Below, piece after piece: positions 26,025 to 37,900 of a DNA stretch of 51,053 bases. Both the position numbers and the translations under genes were made by a program. Each line of letters opens with the position of its first letter. The stretch's first letter is position 1. This DNA comes from Lingula anatina (lineage: Eukaryota > Brachiopoda > Lingulata > Lingulida > Lingulidae). The notes under the pieces are model-generated. The model was given only the letters and a program-made list of their open reading frames with translations. It made no database searches and was not told where the DNA came from. Where the stretch lies: assembly GCF_001039355.2 (NCBI RefSeq), contig NW_019775516.1, positions 182,835-233,887 on the forward strand, given 5' to 3'.

Positions 26025-26205
26025 CGGTAAAAATGTAAATAAAGGCAACTTGTTCCGATCATCTCGCCACCTTCTGTCTAAAGAGCAATCGACCGGCCAG
26101 TATTAGTACATAAGCTTTGAGTTATCAATAATGCTTTTGTGTCTCTCTGTCTGAAAGAGCCCAAAATGGCGGTTGATCGTTGGACACCTTACATCCGGGA
26201 ACTTC
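26025..26205 (-). promoter_or_regulatory. Candidate first exon/promoter of the NRF1-like gene
   Basis: On the minus strand a strong donor (ACCG|GTAAGTTATGG) lies at 26025/26024. Upstream in transcript sense is CAACCGCCATTTTGGGC, a YY1-like element often found near TSSs. Splicing this exon directly to the acceptor at 21592 gives no continuous frame from its ATG, so if real it would be untranslated. No transcript evidence; moderate to weak call. Confidence 0.3.
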
Positions 26206-29200
26206 GGTGGTGAAAACTGGAAGCAAGTTTTGGGTGGTGGAAATAATTAAATAAAATGAGAAAACTGGGTGAGAATTTCGGGATTTTAGTTTAATAACAT
26301 TCCCAATGAAATCGGATAAAATCATAAACAGTTTAATCCTGGATATAAATATTTTTTACATTTGTGATAGTTGTCCAATGGAAAAGGTTTCTGTTACATG
26401 TACCTGCACGTAACAGATCTAATAACTTTCATTTCTAAATTCGAATGCGGAAGGCAAGGCTGATTTTAATTTCATATTTATTACGTATATGAAATAAATA
26501 ATGTTGAATTATTGGCAATTAAAATATTATCACTATAGATTATTTTTTTTCTTTTTTGTCCAACTGTATGCCAATTAAATAGGCATCTGCCAGAATAGGC
26601 CTAATGAGGAAATGTATTTTGCGTAAAATATTATAGAGGCAACATTGTTAGTACATTTTGTCCAGAAAGAAAGGCAAATGTGATAAGACTAGAAATGCAA
26701 AACTATTTAACTAGTCTACGTATACGCCCTTAAATAATGTCAATGCGATAGGTACAGTAGGCTAATTAACGTAATTAGGCCTATATATATGGTTCCACTC
26801 CAAGAATTTAGCAAGACCGACGAGAAAGCACAAAAGAGTGTACTTCGTTCTACGACGATAAGACAACATGCAGCTGGGTTGTACCTAGCTAGTAGATCTA
26901 CAGCGAATCTAGGAGCGTGCGATCTTATAGGCTATTACATCAATTGCACACCGGTTGTTTCATATATACCACACGTGTGCTCGATATGAGCATTATATAC
27001 ATATATGTATACGCCTGGTAAATGTCAGGCATGCAAATAGTTTTACTTTATCAACGGTCCCTCAGCGGCCTCAATGCGTCACAGTTCAGACGATTAGGCG
27101 TGGCAGAATCTCAATGACGTCATGGGCACACATCTAAAAATAGACGATGACGTCACCGTGATAACATTTGTATTTGGCTTTGAGAGGCATACATGATGGC
27201 AATTTACATCACGTTTTGTATTCCTCCATCTTCAAATTAGGCCGAAATATATTCAGACAGGGTCGCGGCTTATGTATGTTCATGTAGGGACATCAGGCCG
27301 CATTCTTTGTTTGTAATGCACATACTGTACGCTGACGTTCTTTTATTTACAGAGATTTTTATTTCAAGACTCGAAACCATTCACCAAACCGTGTTAGTGT
27401 ATACACACTGAAAATATTGTTTATGTTCGACGACAGCCAAGAAACGACCCCAAAGTAAAGACATATTTAACTGTAGGAGCCTACATGTACTAAGTACAAT
27501 GTACCTTAAAAAGGATTTTAATTTAAAATGCAAGTAAGCTAGCTGCTCTTTAAATAATTTCAAAAGGAATTGTTCGTTAAAAAGATATATGTCTGATATG
27601 TGGATGTAATATAAGTCAACTGATTTTAGTGCAAGAAGCTCTATATATTTTCTTTCACTTCAGTGATAATAGCCCAAAGGCCTAGACAAAGAAGTCCATC
27701 GCGTCGGTCAAGGTCGGACGTCCAAGGTCAGTCGCTCCTTTGCTGCCGGCCCATTGATTTGTCATACAATGTCGGGATAAATGCTAGCCTCTCTATGATT
27801 AAGGAGTTATATATATGAGGGGAATGTTCAGTATGGAATGCTGTGATCTAAAAACATTTCTCTCCCCCCTTTAATCTCTTTATTGTGTCTGTGAAAACGG
27901 TCAAAAAATAGATCTTATTATATATTATACCAAGGAGTTATAACTCCTTGATTATACTTACAGATATATTCTATCATTTTTATTCGTAGCCGCACCGAGC
28001 TCTAAAGTTTGCAATTTTTTACAATACGTTCGATCATTCTCTCTATAACGGTACATTTGAAGAAAAAAAAAAAAAGCGAAAAATGACGTTTAAGATACAT
28101 TCGCGAATTCTCTTTTTTCTAAAACTCGGGTGACAGAAAATGATAAATCTGGCCTTTTGTGCAAATCATGGACAATTTTAAAAATCGTGCCTTGCTAGTG
28201 AGGGGAGTTATCGCACGTTATTAATACTAACAAAAATTACATTGTGCAACATATGTTGCCCTCAATATATCATTCACACTTTACACAATGCCCAGCCTGG
28301 TAACAAAGCATATGTGTGTGTGTGTGTGTGTGTGTGCATTCGCAAGCGTATCTTATACGCCAAATAATTTCAATTCCACCAAATAGTGAAATGAATATAA
28401 GTTATTAGAAATATTATTTATACTGTAATTTAGCTCAATACTTCGAGCCAAGATTTTTTTACCGTTATTTTTCGCATTTTCTTGGTATATCGTCGGGTGC
28501 ACAGCGGTCGTTTTAAATTAGTCACACGGTGACGTCGTTGGTGTTTACGATGCCCGGATGTTGCTTGTTCATATGCATGCCAAGGACAGACATGAATTAT
28601 ACGAGTAACAAAATCTAACACAAACTAACGCACAGAATTGCCTGCGGTTTACAAACCAAAAATCCCGTATATAAACGCATAGGCCAGACTTCGTTAATAT
28701 TTCGTTCAACGGTCCCATTGGTCCCATGTTTTTCTTCATATATGAATGAAGGCCTAAAAGTAAAGTAGGACTGAAATCATAGGTTTTTGCCGCTAAATTA
28801 ATGAAGTCAGATTTCTACTTCATGTGTTGATAAAAGACTGATAACTGAGATCTGTATTTTGCTTACACAGCTGTTATGTATACCTGATAACAGAGCTAAT
28901 ATAGCATATTGGCACTGAGGAACAACGATGCTGTTAAAGAATGTTTTAAAAATTACAGTCCGACCGCCAACGTTGCAGTTCAGATTTAAAAAAAAGAAAA
29001 AGATAGAAATAAAAACACCAAGTAAATACTTATTTAAAAGCCAGGAGAGTGACCTGGTGGATCTAGAGCATTTGCTTATTCATAATAGACCCGCGCCTTT
29101 TATTCTAATCTCTTTTCAAAAACATAACGAACATGTGATCGTTAAAACAGAACAGAATTGAAAAAAACTTAATATAAACTTTCAAGATAATAAACAACGA

Positions 29201-29798
29201 TGTTTTGCGATCTTTGTTTGGCGGTATCAAAATAAATAAATAAATAAATAAATAAAACATGTAAACCATTCGAGTCTATGACTGAACTGAAACGTTCACA
29301 TTTCGTTAAAGCGAGAATAATTTCCCAGTTTAGAATGAAATGGAAACCGTAACGCACATGTTAACGTTTCAGGAAATGGTCCCACTGCCATAACCACGAA
29401 GTAAACACGAGGAACCGGTTCTGTCACTGTGACCTCGAGGAAATTAATGTTCAATTTAGGGGCATAGTTTGGATATATGTCCTTTTGAAAAGGTGGATTA
29501 CTTGAGATAGAAAATGGATGCCAATCAAGACATAGTGACCGGCTTCAAATACCAGGCTTTAGGTACCATGATTTTTCTCACAGTTACTGTAAGTTAAGAT
29601 AAATTGAATACTTTTCCTATGTCAAAGAATATCGATGTGGAATAAGACATCAAATGTGCCAGTAACATATTTAGAGGAATGGAGAAATGTTACAATTTTT
29701 TTAATCTTTTAAAATGCGAGCGCCAATAATAGAGCGCAGCTCTCTTAGGAAGGTTACAGGTTTTACGTCATCACTTTCACAAGTTCTCCATAGGTTCG
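26206..29798. other. Intergenic, no gene recognised
   Basis: I could not support an exon on either strand. Contents noted: a CRE-MEF2-CRE cluster at 27115-27155, a pair of nuclear-receptor-like extended half-sites (TCAAGGTCG, CCAAGGTCA) at about 27707-27731, a 20-bp palindrome CAAGGAGTTATAACTCCTTG at about 27930-27950, (GT)n near 28.3 kb and (AAAT)n at about 29233-29256. A 77-codon plus-strand frame at 28928-29161 is Lys/Ile-rich, has no recognisable family and is treated as chance. Confidence 0.5.
27115..27155. promoter_or_regulatory. CRE-MEF2-CRE cluster
   Basis: Two perfect TGACGTCA palindromes (27115-27122 and 27148-27155) are 33 bp apart, about three helical turns. Between them lies CTAAAAATAG (27134-27143), a perfect MEF2 consensus. 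The cluster is about 1 kb upstream (minus sense) of the candidate first exon near 26.2 kb. The motifs are seen directly; enhancer or promoter activity is inferred. Confidence 0.5.
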
Positions 29799-29801
29799 TT
29801 A

Positions 29802-30013
29802 TACCCCCTTTACACTGGACGGCGTCCTTTCTGCGACCATGACATTTGGCATCGCTGTGGTCTTAATAAGGAGACAAGAGCATTGCTTTTGTATCAGAAT
29901 GAATGCTCAATGATCGGCCAGGTGTCGGAACGTAAAGTATTATAATTTTTTAACTCTCAAATGGGTCCGTACTGCTGGACGCAGAAAGGACGCCGTCCAG
30001 TGTAAAGGGGCCC
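29802..30013. mobile_element. MITE (212 bp) with about 33-bp TIRs and TTA duplication
   Basis: The termini share CCCCTTTACACTGGACGGCG followed by TCCTTTCTGCG, inverted at the two ends and nearly perfect. TTA flanks the element on both sides (29799-29801, 30014-30016). No open frame inside. The TIR sequence differs from the 22.5/23.5 kb family, so this is a second MITE family, probably PIF/Harbinger-like by its TTA target. Confidence 0.85.
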
Positions 30014-30239
30014 TTACCAACTGTTCAGCCAAGTTTAATAATTATTATGTCCTCTGAGTTTCAAAAGGCTGTGAAAAGTCATCCATAACCCCTACATGCA
30101 CTCTTTTCTACGGCTCTTTCCGCCCGACTGGCAATGTAAGAAACCACATATATACGCGACTTGCCCAAAGAGGGTGTTCCGAAACCCATGGTCTTACTCG
30201 TTTTATACAAAAGGTAATTATTTAAGCTAAAGAGAATAA

Positions 30240-31910
30240 AAGATAGTTTACTTTTATTTTATTTATTCATTTATCATTTATTTATTTTTTGTTGAAAGAT
30301 ACAGATTTTGGTTCAAGATTAATTGACTAATTTTCCCCATATTTAGCAACAATAAAACATGGAGGGACCAGTCCATATAATGTTTAACATATTTATTTTA
30401 TAAAGACCGTTTTCAGTGTATAAATGCCCAGGAGATGTGAAGGGCATTGTTATTATATCCAGATTTTTACAGAAGCTATACATTTTAGGTTACACAGCAC
30501 TGTTGGCTGCCACTGAAATAATAAGTGATGGAAAATGTCATTAGCAGAGGAGTTTACTTGTTAACCTTGACTGAGGAAAATTCAAATTGATATTGTCCTC
30601 GCTTATAGACAATCTTCAAGTGCAAGGCTGAATTTTTTTACATCAATACACGTGGATAAACGACACATTAATGCCTTCATACAATTACTGAAGGATGGTA
30701 TTATAATTTACAGTTTTGATTTTCTGATATGTACAATACCTTACAAAGTGGTAAAAACAATCTTTGAAGTTTTCTCAATAAAATTGTATATGGTATGATA
30801 TATACACACTATCAATGGATCATGTCAACAAAGACCCGGGTGAAGAGAGATTATGTATTATGCATCCAAACAAGGTCAAAAAGGTCACTAATATTCCAAG
30901 AAAACATTTGTTGAAATACTCCTATCTTAACAATCTGTGTAAACACTGAATATACCACTAGTCAAAATCACTGTAAAACTCCCCCTCATTTTGTATATTT
31001 ATATAAGCAAAATCCCTATAACTTAAAAGGCCAAAGCCAATGTTGGTTATTATTTCACAGAAATAGTATTTTTAAAGTTGGCAATTGAAAGAAGGCAGAT
31101 ATAGCATATTGAGTATAATTTTATCTGCCAGAGATTGCAGGCATGAACTACCAGAAGAGGGCGCTATGCATTCCATATCAAGACAAGCTCTCCTGGTATG
31201 GATTTATGTTATTAAATGTACAGTGTATCATAAGAAGTTCTGATAAAGGTGCATCAAAATTGGGCAGAAGACTACACTGCAAATAGCACTAATATAATCC
31301 TATATTGAACTGAAGATGGCAGCACCTTATGCAACTGCATACTATAGATGGCACCACTGCTCTCTGGAGATGTTTGAGGGACAATCCTTCCTGTGTTTAT
31401 GTTATGGCAGGTACAAAGATTTCACTGTCATCATTAAGTAATTGTAATACTCCTAGCAAATGTCTCTTTGCACATAGCATCTTTACATATTTTGATTTCC
31501 CAATAATAATCAAACATCTCTTCTTGTAAATTTCATAGCAGGCAAACTATGGAATATATCTGGTGTCATAACTGTTGACACAAATTCCTTTTGCATTTCA
31601 TAAGATACAGGTATGAATTCATCCATTAGAAGAGCCTTGGTAAGTTTATTTGACTGTAGAAGGCAGCACAATTCAATCCTTCAAGTATAGGTGTCAGCAC
31701 TTTACAATCCAGGCCACAACCATCAGTTATCAAAACCTTCCAAGTATATGAAACTAATTATACTAAAACTGGTAGAAGGCAGATTTAAAACATTCTGAAC
31801 AGGAAACATTGTGGCACTAGAACACTATGAAGAAGGCACAGCCATGGGAATTATGACTGGTTACACTGTCTCCCATCTTCTTTTGGCCATAAGAGGAGAG
31901 AAAATGTCAG
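30240..31910 (-). other. Presumed srGAP 3' UTR
   Basis: This follows the srGAP stop codon at 31911. A run of reverse-strand AATAAA hexamers (plus-strand TTTATT) at about 30253-30287 is the best poly(A) candidate, giving a UTR of about 1.6 kb. No coding exon was seen on either strand. Extent inferred. Confidence 0.35.
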
Positions 31911-34900
31911 CTACAATGCAGTGGGCCCCCCTGTTGGAGAACTGGAACTCCCATCAGCAGGAGATGATGGGGATTCCCCTCTCAGTTTCAAGTAGCCTGG
32001 TTTGGGTGGTTTCTTCATGACAGGAGGTCTTGCCTTGATGGAGGGTTTAGGGGCCACAGCAGGGCCGGGACTGGAGGCTTTCTCCATTGAAGGGGTAGGC
32101 GACGGCACTGAGCGCTCAGGGCTTTCACGATAGGCAGGCGGGAGGGATCTGCCTGTGCGTGCACTTATCGTGGCACTGGTGCTGACGCTTCGTTTGACCA
32201 CACCTCCTTCCCGAACATCTCCTTGTTCTCCCACCACGTCCATGCCTGCCCTGAAGGTACTGGTGTGGGTGAGACTGCGCGGCATAGAGTTACTCATGCC
32301 TTTCTTCAGCGTACACTGGTTGGACTTGGCGAAGGTCTCCGCACCACTGGTGGGACTATCTGGGTCACTTTGGTCTTGTGGGGGTGAGGGGGACTCTGTG
32401 TCTTTTGCATCAGGGGGCAAGTCCAACACCAAATCTGGAGTGTGTTTAGGATTGGGAGGAATAGTGAACTTTCGGTTGGCCTGGGGGCCAAAAGATGAAG
32501 ACGTTCCACTTTCAGACCGAGTCCTCTCAGAATTTTTACCCAGGGGCATCACATCCCCTCTGCCTCCACTATCTCTTCGACCACCTTCTAAACCTTCCTC
32601 TTGTTTGCCCAACGACTCCACCTGGGTCATGACCTCCGACAGTGCGTGATCCAAGTCTCTTTCAAGGTCGTCTGTACTGTTATCCTTGGAGTCTCCTGAA
32701 GTCAGGCTCAGCTCACTGAGAGAGACGCTGTCTGTACTCTTACTCGTGATCGACCCTAAACTCTGATCAGAGCTGTCTTGGCGGGAATGATGGTGCTGCC
32801 TCCTATCTGTCCTGTCCACTGATATGTTTGGCTGTGAGACGGACTTGTCCAGTGGCCCAACGGTCAGAGGTTCGTCCACTTTGGGGCCGCTTGCACTGTA
32901 CGTCTTTGCAGGAAGAGACTCGGTTGACCGTCGTTTATCATTTTGAGACACTTGTCTTGTTAATTCAAAGTCCCTATACGGTAAAAGAAAAAACGTCATT
33001 AGAAAAGATTTGATAACACAGGCTTTATCAAAATAAATTTTAGAAAGGGAAAACTGTTAGTAAAAAACATATTGTATTAGTACTTAACCTTAATAAATGA
33101 ATAAAGAAAAAGTCCCCATGCATAGTGTGATTAGGAAGTAACACACCTCAAAAGACTCTTCTTTATTTAGTTTCAGTATAACTTTTTTGTTTAAATACCT
33201 AATAATGTATAACTGTTAATGTTAAAAACGTATCTGAATAAAAAAAATTAAAAATAACCTTAAATTTGTATTTTGTGTTGTGTCACAAGCATTAAAGGAG
33301 GTGAAAAAGCAATGAAACCATCATTATTGGGTTTGTAATATTTTCATGGGATGTGAAATGTTAACTATCTTTAAGTGACACAATCACACAAAACTCCAGA
33401 AAGCTTAAGTAATCCTTAGATCAAAGATTTTGCTAAAACAGTGCTGTTTATTGGTAAAGTGCATAATTAAGCAGAAATATCAATAATTCTCTCTGGTAAA
33501 TGTGACAGTGGGGAGATCTTTGTGGAAGTTAACAAGTTGAGAACTTACATTAGATTTCTGGTTTACCTACATCAAGACAACTAAACATCAACAAGACAAA
33601 CCAAGTAAAAGAATCCCAACATACTCAAATTAGTACAGCTGTTAGATTTAAGGAGGGTTTACATTTAAGATATGTAGAGCATTCTCAGTCCAAAATTAAA
33701 AATAAATAAAAATATAAGAAGGAAGCACAATAGAAGAGAACATAATATCGACTGGTTTCTTGTCTGACTAGTAATGTTAGAAAAGCTATACAAGTCAGTA
33801 TTTCTTGAGCTGAGGGTAGGGCCATTTCTATTTACTCATCACACACATACATACGCACTAATACACACATGCACACAAATGCACACTTACACACACACAT
33901 GCAGGCACACACACAAGATTCTATACGAGATCCCTACCTTGGAGTTTGAGCAATTTTGATATATTTGTCTGGTATGAGCCCTTCTTTTCCATTGAAGTAA
34001 CCGTCCCACCAGTCACTGGACACTTGGCTGTACAACAACAACTGGTCTCCTTTCTTAAATGACAGTTCCCTTCCTGTGCGCCCCTCAAAGTCATACAATG
34101 CCACTGCCTCTGTGACCTCTGGTTCTGGAAAGAAGAAAGAGAAAATTTTTGTCTACTACATAATTATATGTTCTATAGTGGCATGAAGAAACTAATGGAG
34201 CTTGTTTTTCAATGTTTTCATTAATGTTTTCAATTTGGGAAATTTTCAAATAGAAATTGTCCGAGTTGGAAGGTGTAACTTTCAAATGGCATTTTTCCTC
34301 CTCCAGAAAATGTTTTTTCTATATCGCACTATGAATTCTGCATAATTAGGCTTCTCAGCGTTCAAAATTTCTTTGACTTTTTTGTTAAATGTAATAACTT
34401 TCAAATATTGAAAATTTTCAACATTTATGATATTTAAATGAAATACATAAAAATTATATATTTTCATGAAATGTGTTGAAAAATGTCCCAATAATTTCAT
34501 GAATATATCTAACATCAATTCTAATAAAAGAAATTCTGAATGAGAGTTAAGACAAACTGAGAACTCTTCATACATTTAAGTGTCTTAAAATGTTATTACA
34601 AGGCTAGACAAATACAATTAAAAAATGACTTACAATACTTTTAACAAAAATGATCAATTAACATTTAATGAAACAGGATATACAAACAAATAACAATGTC
34701 AACCAACAAAACATATAATCAAACACTACCAACAGTAACATATAATACAAGTTCTAAGACATTTATTTCACTATGCTAAAGAAATTTATCAATATTACAC
34801 TTACTTAACAACAATAACAAGAAACTACAACAAAAGTGCATTAAAACAAATCAAATGCAAAATTATTACAATACTAGTAGGATGCCTATTAAAATCCACT

Positions 34901-37900
34901 TCTTCAAATATGACTGAGCCATGCATATAATATAACATTTAAAACAAAACTGAACATGGGTTTTCTTCCTTTTTTTAAATTATTGATAAACATAAAAAAT
35001 GCATGTTATTCAGTAGTGAAAGTATGTTTGATATTTAAATATCCAAAAGTATATCATACTCAGAGCCAAGAGCAAAGAACAGTTCTTTTTTCTTTTCCAC
35101 CAGGTTTTTGTATTCCAAACAAGCCAAACAGCCTACAGATGCTGTGTACTGCAGGTTATGCAGGCTCAGTCATGTAACAAACCTCTAAAGCATTCTGTGA
35201 ACAATAGAACTCAGTATCAGTGTAATAACATGCATGTCAGGCAGAGAAAGCATGCATCATTGTGTGTGTGTGTGTAGTACTGTGTTGAACAAGGCACCAT
35301 GTGTGGCTAACAAAATAACCAGCTGATACAAATGAATGTACCGATGTACCAGCGAGCTGTTGGCATACCAGGATGTTCATGTCACTCCATACCATGATGG
35401 TGTACCATGAATCTTTTGGTACAGCATGAAACTTCCTGTACCACAATACAATAATGGTGACCCATTAAACCATCGGGATACTATAAAATGTTGGTGCACC
35501 ATAAGTCTGCTGGTTTACATTGATTAAACTGCCAATAATAACATGCACATTGACTGATCTGTGAGCAAATTTCACAAAACACTTCTGGTTTCCAAAGATA
35601 CTATTAATTAGAACACTTTTCAAAGATGACTTTCTGAAATTTGGGTAGGGTAGCGATTTCTCCATCTTCTTCTACAAGGCAAATGGATTCTATGTTTATC
35701 AAAACAGCTAAAGCTGCAACTGCAAGCATTCCTGCAAGAAGACCATCAGCAGAACTAGGAAAGGAGATTTTCCAAGCATTAAAATGCCAAAAGCATTGTC
35801 CAAAACCGTGAGCTCTCAAGCAAACTTTCTTGTAACAAGTTTTGAAATATGTAACCATATTTCCCAAGTTTTTGGATTTTAAAAGTGAAATCTGGTTAAT
35901 TGCCCCCAATAGCAAGGCATACTAGTGCATGGACCCCCAACTCAGTTTCAATATAAAATAACGAAATCGGCTTTTAGAACTGGAACACAGATGGTATGAA
36001 AGCACAGTTTGAATTCCATGCACTAAATCCATGTGACCATATTTCAGGATCTGCAGAAATGCTGAGTTGCAGTCACCAATTACAATACAACAGCAGGCCA
36101 TTTCATATCTATAGGTCAATATACGGTCTGTGTATACACATAAGTTGATGTGTGACCTATATCTACACGCAGATCAATGACTGACCTATATCCAGCAGAT
36201 GGTCGATGAAAGACCTCAAAAATATCCCTAAGGCATACCCTGAGCTTCAGATTTTGTATGAACCGGTTTCTTCATGTTCTTAAGCCTTTTAAGTTTACAG
36301 CTCCAGTCACAAATGCAAATTTGGTAATCCAGATTTGAGTGATTTTTACAAACGGTCATGTGATATTCAACAAAGGAGAAAAATATGATGGACTAATGCT
36401 TGACATAAGAAGTAATAAAGCATTGTGCCTGGTACCACCAGTTTTCACCCGGGTTAATGAGTGTCCTTGACCCCATGGTGGTTCTCGTGGCAACATTTGC
36501 TCAACGCTTTATTACTTCATAAGTCCAGTATTAGTATTTGAACTCTTATGTGACATCACACCACTGTTTGAATCTGAAGATCCACTCCTGTGACATAGTC
36601 AAAAGACCTGTGACTGGCAAAGACGTAAATAAAAAGTTGCTGAAGTTCAGTCGCAATAAGCGCGCATATCTGATAATGTCTGGAGACTAGTAGATGAAGA
36701 AGCTGGTCCAGAACAGTTCTGAAACTCAAGCTACTGGTACGCTGAGCACATTGAAAACCCTTACTGTCTGGTGTAACAAGTACCTGTGATGGTCCAGAGT
36801 TTGTTCAGAAAGGCTTGGACTATGAGAGGCATGCAGAATAAAAAGAGACAGGGTGCAGTGAAGCAGTTGGTGTCTTTATGTGACCTGGAGCTAGGTCACT
36901 TATGTGGCATACTAGGTCACATCTAGGGCAACTAGGTCATATGTGGCCAATGAGCAACTAGGTCACGTGGCCAACTACGTCACATAATTGCATCATAATG
37001 TAATATATGTTTCACATGCAAATTAAATCTTCAGTATAGTGAAGAATGTCTTACTTTATAATCTATCATCCTATAAATATTATGTGGTACAATACTGTTC
37101 TAATCACTGTACTTTATTGTAACATGTCTTACATGCAGAATGAAAAATTGCCAGTGGGACTGAATGACACTGGTTTCATTTTATGAAACTTCAATTCATA
37201 TTAAATCAAATGATATTGCAGAAAGCTAGTGACGGAAATAACTTATTTTTGATCAATAAATACTTCATTTTGGACTATCACAGACTAATCTCAGATTTAA
37301 GATGAAGATGACCAATATTACTGATCTTTACGGATGTCTGGACAAAGTTTTGACCAGTACTTATGATAAACTGGACAAAGGCAACTGAAAGAATTTAATG
37401 ATCTTTCTTTTGCTTAATATGATGGATTGGTCTGGATATTTATAAATATCAAGTGCATATGCCATGTTAAAGAAAAGAAAAATCATTTAAAAAGCATGCA
37501 AAATCTTTACTGATTTCAGAACATCAGGAAACTTGATCAAAATGTCAACATGATCTGATTTTATGTAAAAGTACTAAATTTTTTATCACTGCTTTTTGTC
37601 ACTTATAAAAAAATGCTTCGCAAGATGATTCGCAAAGTCTGGTAATTACTCTATCTTTTCAATGTGGGGAAATTGTGAATTTTACAGATACTATACATTT
37701 TCATTAATTTTTTAAAGTCATTAATTCTTAAAACTAGAACAATCTTATTGAGTGGTAGCAAAAATTTAAAAGCAGGCTACTCTATAGTTGTATACTATGC
37801 GGTAAAAGCAACACAAACGCTTTTATACAGAAATATATGATTTTTGTGATAATATAATCATGTATCTGAAAGTTTGATGATTTCTTGGTAATATTTTTAA

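Noticed and set aside
26166-26213. Plus-strand ATGGCGG start-like sequence
   Set aside because: The frame ends after 15 codons. It is better explained as a YY1-like element near a minus-strand promoter.
32155-32649. Plus-strand 164-codon open frame
   Set aside because: Shadow of the srGAP last exon, caused by its GC-rich coding sequence.
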